From positions 1,674,001-1,738,000 of the forward strand of contig JABEEB010000001.1 of assembly GCA_012999515.1 (NCBI GenBank): a stretch of DNA of 64,000 bases, in the 5' to 3' direction. A model generated the notes under the pieces. It was not told the DNA's origin. It saw only the letters and a list, made by a program, of their open reading frames with translations, and ran no database searches. The stretch's first letter is position 1. The number at the start of each line of letters is the position of its first letter. Position numbers and translations under genes: made by a program. Of this stretch, positions 55,404-63,583 are shown piece by piece. This DNA is from Salifodinibacter halophilus (GTDB taxonomy: Bacteria; Pseudomonadota; Gammaproteobacteria; Nevskiales; Salinisphaeraceae).

Positions 55404-55892
55404 TCAGCGCTCGCGTTCGCTGGTGAATTGCTGCATCAACGCTAGCGTTTGGTCACAGACGTGGTGCTCGATCCCTTCGGCGTCCTGCCGCGCGTTGATA
55501 TCGTCCACGCCGAGCGCATGGAGAAAGCGCAGCACGACCGCGTGGCGCTCGCGCGCACGCGCGGCCATGCGTGCGCCTGCGTCGGTCAGAAAAATCGACC
55601 GATATGGTTGACTCGTAACCAGGCCGGCATCCGAGAGTCGGCGTACCATCTTGGCGACCGTGGCGTGCGCGACGTCCATCCGCTGCGCGAGGTCGACGGC
55701 CCGGGCTTCACCGTTGGCTGCGATCAGGTCGCCGATCATCTCGACATAGTCTTCGATCAGCTCGGTTTCGTGGGCTTCACGCACGTAACGGTGCTGCCGC
55801 GCGTGAGTGGCAGCATCCACTAACTCGCTCGCAGAAGAACGTTGTGAGTGGTCGGAAGTGTTCATACTTTCGGCGTGCTCGGGCTTGTCCAT
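55404..55892 (-). CDS. mntR: DtxR/MntR-family metalloregulator
   Basis: The 162-residue protein has a winged helix (VDLAQRMDVAHATVAKMVRRL) followed by a dimerisation domain with the metal-binding pattern AEGIEHHVC; upstream ETELIEDYVEMIGDL supplies the first ligands. It should repress genes when Mn2+ is plentiful. Start may be ATG 55892 or 55865; a TAAAAT box right before the first favours the second. It is placed inside the mevalonate group, divergent from the HMGR-kinase fusion, with no Mn transporter in view. Confidence 0.85.
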   Translation of the reverse strand: MDKPEHAESMNTSDHSQRSSASELVDAATHARQHRYVREAHETELIEDYVEMIGDLIAANGEARAVDLAQRMDVAHATVAKMVRRLSDAGLVTSQPYRSIFLTDAGARMAARARERHAVVLRFLHALGVDDINARQDAEGIEHHVCDQTLALMQQFTSERER

Positions 55893-56005
55893 ATTTTACC
55901 GCGAGCGGTGTGCCGAGGTCTCGTACATAACGGCGGCCCGGCGTGCGTACGCTAAAATACCGCACGACCCCCGGCATACGGGCCGGGTCGTTTCGGAGCG
56001 TTGTT

Positions 56006-58303
56006 TTGGTTTGTTCGCGTTTCCCTGGATTTTATAAACAGTCGATTTCGGACCGACTAGCTGCGCTGCAAGCCAGCGGCGTGGCCGTCGACGCTGACTA
56101 TCAGTCGTTGCGCGCGGGGCAGCAGGTTATTGACGTCGCAGCGGCCGATCGACTGGTAGAAAACGTGATTGGCGTTTTCGGCCTGCCGTTGGGGCTTGGT
56201 CTGAATTTCATCGTTAACGGGCGCGAGCGCGTGGTTCCCATGGTCGCCGAGGAGCCATCGATCATGGCCGCGGTCAGCTCGGCGGCACGCGTTGCTCGAT
56301 CCAGCGGCGGTTTTACCGTCGAAGTTGGTCCGCGGCTTCTGACTGGACAGATCCAGGTCAACGACGTGCCCGATCCCGACGCCGCGCGCACTGCACTCGA
56401 ACAAAACGTCGAAGCGTTGGTCCGTGAAGCTAATGCCGTGCACCCTAAGATGGCCGCGCGCGGCGGCGGCGCGCGGCACCTGACCGTGGTTGAACATCGT
56501 CACACGCACTATTGTGGCTCGATGTTGGTTGCGCATCTGGCTGTGGATACGCGTGACGCCATGGGAGCTAATTTGGTCAACACCATGTGCGAAGCCATCG
56601 CGCCGTCGATCGCCGAATTGACCGGTGGTGCGATCGGCCTGCGCATCTTGTCGAACCTAAGCGATGAAGCGTTGGTCCGAGCCCGGGTGCGGCTGGAACC
56701 GGCACAACTCGCGAGTAGCAACCACACGGGCGAAGCGGTCCGTGATGGCGTGGTGCGCGCCGGTGAGTTCGCCGAGGTTGACCCGCACCGCGCGGCGACC
56801 CATAACAAGGGCATCATGAACGGCGTCGATGCGGTGGCGATTGCGACCGGCAATGACTGGCGTGCCGTTGAGGCTGCGGCCCACGCATATGCAGCGCGCG
56901 ACGGCCGCTACCGTGCCTTGACGCGCTGGACGCCTGACGATGGCGCGCTTGTTGGTGAGCTGGTGATGCCGATGAAAGTGGGTACTGTCGGTGGGCAGAT
57001 CGAGTCCAATCCCGCGGTTGGAATTGCCCACCGCATTCTGGGTGTCGAAAGCGCTGCCGATCTGGCCGGAGTCATGGGTGCGGTCGGCTTGGCGCAGAAT
57101 TTCGCTGCCCTGCGCGCGCTCGCGACCGAAGGCATCCAGTCTGGCCATATGAGTCTGCACGCGCGTAGCGTGGCGGCGGCCGCCAATGCCGACGACTCGA
57201 TCTTTGAGGAAGTGGTCGCCCGGCTGATCGAAGGCGGCGAGATCAAGACTTGGAAAGCCCGTGAGATCGTCGATGAATTAACCGCCGGCCAGGGACACAA
57301 CCAAGGTCAAGTCGCGAGCCAAACGCCGACGTCTGGTACGCACGACATCGCCCCGCACAGAATCGAAACGGCTGAAGCCAAGGGCTTTGGCAAGATTATC
57401 CTGCTGGGTGAACATTCAGTGGTTTACGGTCGGCGCGCGCTTGCGGTCCCGTGCCCATTGAAAATGCGCGCCACGGCAACGCTGCAAACCGGTGATTTCG
57501 AGTTGTCGATTCCGGCGTGGGACGCCTATGCTCGCCTCGGTGATCCGGCGCCCGCCATACGCTCGCTTCATGACTCGCTGGCGCTGATCGCCGAGCGTTT
57601 GGGTGTTGCTGGCTACGGCATGCACATTAACGTTACGCCTGAATTCCCGCGTGCCAATGGCCTCGGCGCATCGGCCGCGCTCGCTGTGGCGGTAATTCGT
57701 GCCGCGGCGCATTGTGCGGATGTCGATATGACTGACCATGCAGTCTCCGAACTGGCTTTCGAGTGTGAGCGCATCGCCCACGGTACACCGTCGGGTATCG
57801 ACAATGCACTTGCCGCCTTTGGTGAGTCGATTGTCTATCAGCGTGACGCTGCCGGCGGCGAACCGTCTATACAGGCGTTACATGTCGCCGAGTCCTTACC
57901 GTTGGTCATCGGTTTCACCGGTGTCGCCACCTCGACGGCCGAGACCGTGGGCGCGGTACGTTCCGCGTGGCAGCAACACCCCGCGCGCTTTGACACGATT
58001 TTTGACCAGATCGACGAGCTGGCCGGCGCCGGCATTGACGCGCTCGCGACTGGTGATGCGGCCGAGCTCGGTGGGTTGATGAATATCGACCACGGTTTGC
58101 TGAACGCGCTTGGCGTGTCGTCCGGACCGATTGAGCAGATTGTGGCTATTAGCCGCGAAGCCGGTGCGCTGGGTGCGAAACTAACCGGTGGCGGCGGTGG
58201 TGGCGCGGTGATTGCACTCGCAGCCGATACCACGGGCCGTGATCATATCGCGCACGCTATTCGTGACGCGGGATTCGACGCGGTCGAGACGTGGCTGCGT
58301 TAA
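56006..58303 (+). CDS. Fused class II HMG-CoA reductase - mevalonate kinase
   Basis: One ORF encodes two enzymes. Residues 1-430 are class II HMG-CoA reductase: Glu52 in ENVIGVF, DAMGANLVN at 184-192, Lys268 in HNKG, Asp275 in NGVDAV and His385 in SLHARS. After a polar linker (about 430-457), residues 458-765 are mevalonate kinase: GKIILLGEHSVVYG, GLGASAAL, Glu588/Asp599 in ECERIAHGTPSGIDN and KLTGGGGGGAV. No stop or frameshift lies between. TTG 56006 follows GGAG; GTG 55943 in frame adds 21 poorly fitting residues. Both catalytic sets appear intact, so a bifunctional enzyme is expected. Confidence 0.93.
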   Translation: MVCSRFPGFYKQSISDRLAALQASGVAVDADYQSLRAGQQVIDVAAADRLVENVIGVFGLPLGLGLNFIVNGRERVVPMVAEEPSIMAAVSSAARVARSSGGFTVEVGPRLLTGQIQVNDVPDPDAARTALEQNVEALVREANAVHPKMAARGGGARHLTVVEHRHTHYCGSMLVAHLAVDTRDAMGANLVNTMCEAIAPSIAELTGGAIGLRILSNLSDEALVRARVRLEPAQLASSNHTGEAVRDGVVRAGEFAEVDPHRAATHNKGIMNGVDAVAIATGNDWRAVEAAAHAYAARDGRYRALTRWTPDDGALVGELVMPMKVGTVGGQIESNPAVGIAHRILGVESAADLAGVMGAVGLAQNFAALRALATEGIQSGHMSLHARSVAAAANADDSIFEEVVARLIEGGEIKTWKAREIVDELTAGQGHNQGQVASQTPTSGTHDIAPHRIETAEAKGFGKIILLGEHSVVYGRRALAVPCPLKMRATATLQTGDFELSIPAWDAYARLGDPAPAIRSLHDSLALIAERLGVAGYGMHINVTPEFPRANGLGASAALAVAVIRAAAHCADVDMTDHAVSELAFECERIAHGTPSGIDNALAAFGESIVYQRDAAGGEPSIQALHVAESLPLVIGFTGVATSTAETVGAVRSAWQQHPARFDTIFDQIDELAGAGIDALATGDAAELGGLMNIDHGLLNALGVSSGPIEQIVAISREAGALGAKLTGGGGGGAVIALAADTTGRDHIAHAIRDAGFDAVETWLR

Positions 58304-58336
58304 CTGACTGAATGTGAATTGCGTAGGAGCAAATCC

Positions 58337-58930
58337 ATGCACGACGACGAGATGACGGAATCAGCGCCCCAGATATCGTTTACCGATGAGCCGCTGATCC
58401 TGGTCGATTCCAACGACCAACCGGTCGGCACCATGGCCAAGGAAGAGGCCCACCGCGGCGAAGGTGTGCTGCACCGGGCGTTTTCCATTTTTATATTCAA
58501 TCCGGCTGGTGAAGTTCTGTTGCAACAACGGAGCGCCGATAAGGCGCTGTGGGGTGGCTACTGGGCGAACAGTTGTTGTAGTCATCCGCGCCGCGGTGAA
58601 GCGATGGATGCGGCCGTGTGTCGCCGACAACACGAAGAACTGGGTCTGGATCCGGAGCCAACCTATCTGTATCGCTTCGAGTATCACGCGCAATTCGGCG
58701 AAGCCGGTGCGGAACACGAACTGTGTTCGGTTTTCGTTGGTTGCAGCAACCGGACGCCCGCCGTCAACGCGAACGAAATCGAAGCTACAGCCTGGCTATC
58801 GCCTGCGGCGCTCGACGAAGCATTGGCCTCCGAGCCGGAGCGTTACAGTCCGTGGCTGAAACTCGAGTGGCCGCGGATTCGGCGCGATCACTGGTCGACA
58901 GTCGAAGCATTGATTACCGCCGCCGGCTAG
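58337..58930 (+). CDS. idi: Isopentenyl-diphosphate delta-isomerase, type I
   Basis: Idi interconverts IPP and DMAPP. The 197-residue Nudix protein has the isomerase marks: KEEAHRGEGVLHRAFSIFIF, the catalytic Cys in ANSCCSHPRRGE, the Nudix-type REE-like helix AVCRRQHEELGLDP, and the Glu region ELCSVFVG. ATG 58337 follows TAGGAGC at a good distance; it is 33 bases after the fused reductase-kinase, closing the pathway. Confidence 0.94.
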   Translation: MHDDEMTESAPQISFTDEPLILVDSNDQPVGTMAKEEAHRGEGVLHRAFSIFIFNPAGEVLLQQRSADKALWGGYWANSCCSHPRRGEAMDAAVCRRQHEELGLDPEPTYLYRFEYHAQFGEAGAEHELCSVFVGCSNRTPAVNANEIEATAWLSPAALDEALASEPERYSPWLKLEWPRIRRDHWSTVEALITAAG

Positions 58931-59048
58931 CGACTTTCTGTCCGTGACGTGGGCGCGGACATCGCGACGTTGAAACCAGTCGGGGTGGTATGGCGACGTG
59001 TACCGGGTCAGAGCGTGCCGGTAGGCTGCTGGACTGGTGGCGTCGCTG

Positions 59049-60167
59049 TCAGCGTTTGTAGATGCGTCCGCGCCAAGCGCTGCGTCGGCCGCGCCAGTAG
59101 CGGATGGCCGAAACCCAGGTCATGGCTAAATACATGCATCCGACAGCCGGCAACTGGAGTGCCCGCGCCAGCGACTGACGGTAGTAAGCCAGGGTCGGCA
59201 AAAAGCTGGCCACCATCGCCATATAGCCAATGACACCGGCTGCGCGCGCGGCCGGATCCGGCGTTAATACACCCGCGATGGGAGCGATGAACAACACCAA
59301 CATAGCGGCTGTCGCAGCTAACAGGAGCAGTGTCGAGTAGCCGAGCTGGCTGAATGCCGAGCGCGCGACCATATCGCGTATGCCAGCGAAATCGTCGTAA
59401 CCGCGCAGACTGACCGCCGCCCGGGTGACGCCCAGCCAGGTTCGGCCGCCTGCGGCGCGGACTTTCGCCGCGAGTGTGCAATCGTCAATGATTGCGCCGG
59501 CCAGCGCGCCGAAGCCGCCGATACGTTCAACGGCCGCCGCGTTGATCAACACGCAGCCGCCGGCGGAGGCTGTGACATACCGCGACCCGGCGTTCGATAA
59601 CGCGAACGGATATAACAGCTTGAAGAAATAGATAAACGCCGGAATCAGCAGCTTCTCGACGGGTGCCTGCATCCGAAGATGGGCCATCAGCGATACCAAG
59701 GTGCGGTTGTCGCGTCTGGCTTTGTCTCGTAGGCCGGCTAGTGTGCCGGGTGCGAGCTGGATGTCGGCATCGAGCAGCACCAGCCACGGGGAGGCTGTTT
59801 GCTGCCAGGCATGTTCCAGTGCCCAGAGTTTGCCTGTCCAGCCATCGGGTAGAGGGGGTACCTCGACAACGGTAGGAGCAGCGGGATGTTCGTGTGCGAT
59901 CCGTGCGGTGTCGTCGCTCGACTGGTCGTCGGCGACAATCACCGACAGGTTGTGGCCTTGTGAGGTTAGGCCATCGAGTACCGCGCCCAGTGTCTGGCTT
60001 TCGTCACGGGCCGGGATCAGGACTGTGACGTCATCCAGATTATGGTGGGTGTCGGCGGCGTCAGCCTCGAAGGTCTCGCGCATGCGCCACGGCTGCCACG
60101 GCAGGGCGAGCATGATCAGCCATGCAAGCGCGGCGGCAGTGGCAACTCCGGTCAGCCAGGCGGTCAT
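59049..60167 (-). CDS. hpnB: Hopanoid-associated glycosyltransferase HpnB
   Basis: A 372-residue family 2 glycosyltransferase with an N-terminal membrane helix, the GT2 segment (VTVLIPARDESQTLGAVLDGL, VADDQSSDDT, LLDADIQLAPGTL), and C-terminal helices. HpnB is associated with hopanoid clusters and is thought to modify the side chain, but its exact donor and acceptor are not settled. It lies downstream of hpnH on the same strand, separated by a strong hairpin. Confidence 0.88.
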   Translation of the reverse strand: MTAWLTGVATAAALAWLIMLALPWQPWRMRETFEADAADTHHNLDDVTVLIPARDESQTLGAVLDGLTSQGHNLSVIVADDQSSDDTARIAHEHPAAPTVVEVPPLPDGWTGKLWALEHAWQQTASPWLVLLDADIQLAPGTLAGLRDKARRDNRTLVSLMAHLRMQAPVEKLLIPAFIYFFKLLYPFALSNAGSRYVTASAGGCVLINAAAVERIGGFGALAGAIIDDCTLAAKVRAAGGRTWLGVTRAAVSLRGYDDFAGIRDMVARSAFSQLGYSTLLLLAATAAMLVLFIAPIAGVLTPDPAARAAGVIGYMAMVASFLPTLAYYRQSLARALQLPAVGCMYLAMTWVSAIRYWRGRRSAWRGRIYKR

Positions 60168-60183
60168 CGGCGATCATGAAAAT

Positions 60184-60213
60184 GGCCCGAACCGACGACA
60201 GTCGGTTCGGGCC
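60184..60213 (-). terminator. Intrinsic-type terminator after hpnH
   Basis: A perfect 13-pair stem (GGCCCGAACCGAC, 60184-60196, with GTCGGTTCGGGCC, 60201-60213) has a four-base loop. On the minus strand the stem is followed by ATTTTC, a short U-rich stretch. It sits between the hpnH stop and hpnB start and so probably ends or attenuates hpnH transcription. Confidence 0.75.
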
Positions 60214-60239
60214 TAATGAGCAACGTTTGGGAACAGGCC

Positions 60240-61409
60240 TTACGCGTCTTCGTGTTCGCGTTCTTCGGTTTCGACCTGTGTGCTGGTGCTCTCACGCTTG
60301 CCGATCGACGAGATCGGTACCTTGGTCGCCGTCGCGTCGGCGCGGGCCTGCTCGTCGTAGACGACCGGCGGATCGCCAGCGAATGCACCGCTCAGCTTGG
60401 AGCCGCGCAACTTGACCTTGAGCGATTTCAGGGGATGGCTGAAGGTATCCTCGATGGCCGTTCCCTCGTAGCCGCAATGTGCCATGCAGTTATCGCACTT
60501 CGGGTTGCGGCCGACGCCGTAGGAATCCCAGTCGGTGTTTGCCATCAGGTCCTTGAAGGTTGGCTCGTAACCTTCGTCGACCAACAGGTAACACGGTTTT
60601 TGCCAACCGAAGATATTGTAGGTCGGGTTCGACCAGGGGGTGCACTGGTACGACTGGTTGCCTGCCAGAAAGTCGAGATAAAGCGGTGAGTGGTTGAGTG
60701 GCCACTTGCTGCCGCGCTCGCGACCATGCGAGAAGATGTCGCGGAACAATTGCTTGGATTTGTCGCGACCCATGAACACGTCCTGGCTCGGGGCGTGGTC
60801 GTAGGAAAAGCCTGGCGAGGTCATGATGCCTTCGATGCCGAGTTCGGTCGCGTAGTCGAAAAAGTCCGCGACTTCCTTGGGAACTTCGCCGTCGAACAGC
60901 GTGCAGTTCACAGTTACGCGAAAGCCTTTGTCGCGTGCGGTTTGGATCGCGTCGATCACCTTGTCGAATACGCCCTCGCGGCAGACTGATTCGTCGTGGC
61001 GTTCACGCAGGCCGTCCAGATGGACCGACCAGGTAAAGTAGGGCGAGACCGGGTAATCGTCCATCTTCTTCTTCATCTGGATCGCGTTTGTACACAGGTA
61101 CACAAACTTCTTGCGATCCACGATGCCTTGTACGATTTCCGGCATCTGCTTATGCAATAGCGGTTCGCCGCCGGGGATGGAAACCATCGGTGCGTCGCAT
61201 TCATCGACCGCGCCCAGCGCGTCCTCGACGCTCATGCGCTGTTTGAGGATCTCTTTCGGATGGTCGATTTTGCCGCAACCCGCGCAGGCAAGGTTGCACT
61301 GGAAAAGTGGTTCCAGCATTAATACCAGTGGGTATTTTTTATTGGCTTTGAGTTTTTGCTTGATGATGTAGCTTGCAACTTTGTATTGCTGAATCATCGG
61401 TACGGCCAT
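60240..61409 (-). CDS. hpnH: Adenosyl-hopene transferase HpnH (radical SAM)
   Basis: HpnH joins an adenosyl group to diploptene, the first step of C35 bacteriohopanepolyols. The 389-residue protein has the radical SAM motif CNLACAGC near residue 38, GGEPLLH, and C-terminal Cys in NCMAHCGYEG, characteristic of HpnH. The N-terminal VPMIQQYKVASYIIKQKL is strongly conserved in the family. A promoter with a consensus -35 box precedes it, and a hairpin ends it. Confidence 0.95.
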   Translation of the reverse strand: MAVPMIQQYKVASYIIKQKLKANKKYPLVLMLEPLFQCNLACAGCGKIDHPKEILKQRMSVEDALGAVDECDAPMVSIPGGEPLLHKQMPEIVQGIVDRKKFVYLCTNAIQMKKKMDDYPVSPYFTWSVHLDGLRERHDESVCREGVFDKVIDAIQTARDKGFRVTVNCTLFDGEVPKEVADFFDYATELGIEGIMTSPGFSYDHAPSQDVFMGRDKSKQLFRDIFSHGRERGSKWPLNHSPLYLDFLAGNQSYQCTPWSNPTYNIFGWQKPCYLLVDEGYEPTFKDLMANTDWDSYGVGRNPKCDNCMAHCGYEGTAIEDTFSHPLKSLKVKLRGSKLSGAFAGDPPVVYDEQARADATATKVPISSIGKRESTSTQVETEEREHEDA

Positions 61410-61825
61410 GCGAACCTCATCGTTTTGCGGGCGCGTGGAGCAACGTCATACACGCACCAGAAAGCTGTCAATGCTTCATCATACAAGCACTTAGCGCTGA
61501 TTGCGAACGTTTGGCGTGGTTGCGGCGGTGAATGCGGGGTTGGTGCAACTGGGTGCAGTGCCGTTGAGCATGGCCGATGGTTTCAACCCGTCTGCGTCCT
61601 GAACCCAGGACAGCCGGTCTCTGTGGCGTTTCGGCCCGAAAGGCCGCTTGGGTAATCGATTTCCGATCCACGGCTCATAAGCGGCGTCCGGAGTCGCATC
61701 GACAGCGGGCCGAGCAGCGTGGCCCGAACGATGTAAGCGGCCGCGCATATCGGCAGGTGGTTACCGTTGCCATTGGCGGTTTAGTCCATCCCAGCGGTAT
61801 GCCGGGCGGTGCGCCAACGTTCGTG
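61410..61825. other. 416-base spacer between hpnH and hpnA
   Basis: I see no gene in this spacer. It contains the hpnH promoter candidate at 61445-61471 and a small symmetric element TTTCGG-C-CCGAAA at 61629-61641. Reading frames here have no recognisable protein pattern or ribosome site. Confidence 0.5.
61445..61471 (-). promoter_or_regulatory. Candidate hpnH promoter
   Basis: On the minus strand TTGACA (61471-61466) is a perfect -35 hexamer, followed 15 bases later by TATGAC (61450-61445), a partial -10. The spacing is a little short. It lies about 40 bases before the hpnH ATG, consistent with its promoter. Confidence 0.45.
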
Positions 61826-62824
61826 TTATTGGGTCGATTTGTTCAGATAGCGGTGGGCGTCGTACCAGGCGATCGCATCAGCAATGGCGTCACGCGCCGG
61901 CCGTGCTGCGTAACCGAGCTCCTTGGCCGCACGTTGATACGAAAAGAACATGTGTTTGCGCGCGAGTTTGACACCGTCGACCGTTACGAACGGTGGCTTG
62001 CCGGTCAGACGTGCCGCCGCTTCCGCGGCATAGGCGATCGGCATGACCACGCCGTGTGGGATGCCAATACGCGGTGGCGGTCGGCCCGTTAGATTGGCGA
62101 TCAGTTTCAGGATGCTGGCCAGCGTCATGTCCTCGCCGCCAAGCACATAATGTCGGCCGCTTACGCCATGGGCGTGGGCGAGTATGTGACCGCGTGCTAT
62201 GTCGTCGACATGGACGATATTTAAGCCGGTGTCCACGTAGGCTGGCATGCGGCCGGCAGCGGCGTCGCGGATCATCTGCCCGGTCGGTGTGGGCTTGTGG
62301 TCGCGCGGGCCGACGGGGGCGGATGGGTTGACGATGACGATATCCATATCGTCGGCAGCAAACGTGCGGGCGAGGTCTTCGGCTATGAACTTCGACCGTT
62401 TGTAATGGCCGATCATGTCGGCGAGTTCGACCGGTGTGGTCTCGTCGCCGACACCCCCCGTGCTGGGTAGGCCGAGTGTGGCGACGCTACTGGTGTAGAC
62501 AACCCGCGCGACCCCGGCTGCGCGTGCGGCCTCGAAGACGTTGCGCGTGCCGTCGACGTTATTGGCGTAGAGCTCAGCCGGGTCTTTCGCCCATAGTCGA
62601 TAATCCGCAGCGACGTGGAAAACCGCGTCGCAGTCCGACATGGCGTGTGTTAGCGCCTCGCGGTCGTGCAGACTGGCGATCGTGGTTTCGATGTCGAGTT
62701 CGGCTAGCGCGCGCATATCGCTGGTCTCGCGCCGCAGGGCGCGCACCTCGAACCCGTCTCGCTGGGCGGCGCGGACTACCGCGCTGCCGACAAACCCCGT
62801 GGCGCCTGTGACCAGTGCTCGCAT
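61826..62824 (-). CDS. hpnA: Hopanoid-associated sugar epimerase HpnA
   Basis: A 332-residue extended short-chain dehydrogenase. It has the Rossmann motif GATGFVGSAV, a later VYTSSVATLG, and the YKRSK catalytic pattern (Tyr-x3-Lys), matching HpnA of hopanoid clusters. Its substrate is likely a nucleotide sugar or hopanoid side-chain intermediate; this is known only by association. ATG 62824 (MRALVTG) was chosen because sequence before it does not look coding. It lies 5 bases after the next gene. Confidence 0.9.
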   Translation of the reverse strand: MRALVTGATGFVGSAVVRAAQRDGFEVRALRRETSDMRALAELDIETTIASLHDREALTHAMSDCDAVFHVAADYRLWAKDPAELYANNVDGTRNVFEAARAAGVARVVYTSSVATLGLPSTGGVGDETTPVELADMIGHYKRSKFIAEDLARTFAADDMDIVIVNPSAPVGPRDHKPTPTGQMIRDAAAGRMPAYVDTGLNIVHVDDIARGHILAHAHGVSGRHYVLGGEDMTLASILKLIANLTGRPPPRIGIPHGVVMPIAYAAEAAARLTGKPPFVTVDGVKLARKHMFFSYQRAAKELGYAARPARDAIADAIAWYDAHRYLNKSTQ

Positions 62825-62829
62825 GTGCG

Positions 62830-63483
62830 TTATGCCTCGTCGTTCCGGGCCAGCCAGCACTGCGCAAAAGTGCCCACAATCCAGGCACTGAACAATGGCA
62901 GACCAACCGCGGCTAATAGAAGAAATGGAGCCTGCACCCCGAACAAGGTGATCAGCGGGAGCAGGTATAAAATGTCGTCGATCTCGAACCAGGTAAGTGT
63001 AGGCAGGCGAGCCCTGCTTTTTCTGAAATGCACGCGCATGACTTCGTGTATGACGGCGGTAAACGCAACGAGTGCGCCGCAGAAAATGCCCAGCCAGAGC
63101 GGCCATGTGCTGTCGTCGTAGCTAGCCAGTCCCAGCCCGAGGCCGACGAAAAGCAAGGCGTGAATCAGCCAGTCGGCAGCCAGCTTAAAAGCGTGGCCGA
63201 ATCTCGTGGCGTCGTTGGTCGCGTGCGCCAGCTCATCGTCGGCGTGATCGATAAAGTTCGAAATGATGAATAAGAACGCGCCTATGTTGGCGGCGATGTA
63301 GCCCCCAAGCGCGAGCAAAAAGCACGCGACAAGCCCTAGCACCGCACGTGCTGCTTTGATGTGCGGCGGGCGCAGCCGTGTTGGACGAAATGACTCGATG
63401 AGCGTGCGCGCTAGTCGAGCATCAAGTGGTCTCGGCTCGTTGATCGCTGGCGTCGCTGCTGTTCTGGCGTTTGTTGCTGCCAC
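62830..63483 (-). CDS. CDP-alcohol phosphatidyltransferase-like membrane protein with altered motif
   Basis: A 217-residue protein with about five membrane helices. The stretch near residue 78 (DHADDELAH, then RFGHAFKLAAD) aligns with the CDP-alcohol phosphotransferase signature D-x2-D-G-x2-A-R-x8-G-x3-D-x3-D, but Gly is Asp, Arg is His and the third Asp is Lys. First, second and fourth Asp remain. So the fold is probably kept while metal binding and activity may be lost or changed. Start is GTG. It lies tightly before hpnA in the hopanoid group. Confidence 0.6.
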   Translation of the reverse strand: MAATNARTAATPAINEPRPLDARLARTLIESFRPTRLRPPHIKAARAVLGLVACFLLALGGYIAANIGAFLFIISNFIDHADDELAHATNDATRFGHAFKLAADWLIHALLFVGLGLGLASYDDSTWPLWLGIFCGALVAFTAVIHEVMRVHFRKSRARLPTLTWFEIDDILYLLPLITLFGVQAPFLLLAAVGLPLFSAWIVGTFAQCWLARNDEA

Positions 63484-63583
63484 GTCGCTTGGTCCCCACC
63501 TGCGGCTTGCGCCGGTCGGCGCCGCTTATTTTGTGTCCGCATTATATCGCCCTGATGCGATGCACTACAGCGTTGTGTGCGCC

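Noticed and set aside
55943-56005. 21-residue N-terminal extension of the HMGR-kinase fusion
   Set aside because: GTG 55943 has no ribosome site and the residues do not resemble the reductase start, whereas TTG 56006 follows GGAG and starts right at the conserved RFPGFYK block.
61491-61748. 85-codon minus-strand frame in the hpnH-hpnA spacer
   Set aside because: No ribosome site, no domain pattern and Arg/Pro-rich composition; treated as non-coding.
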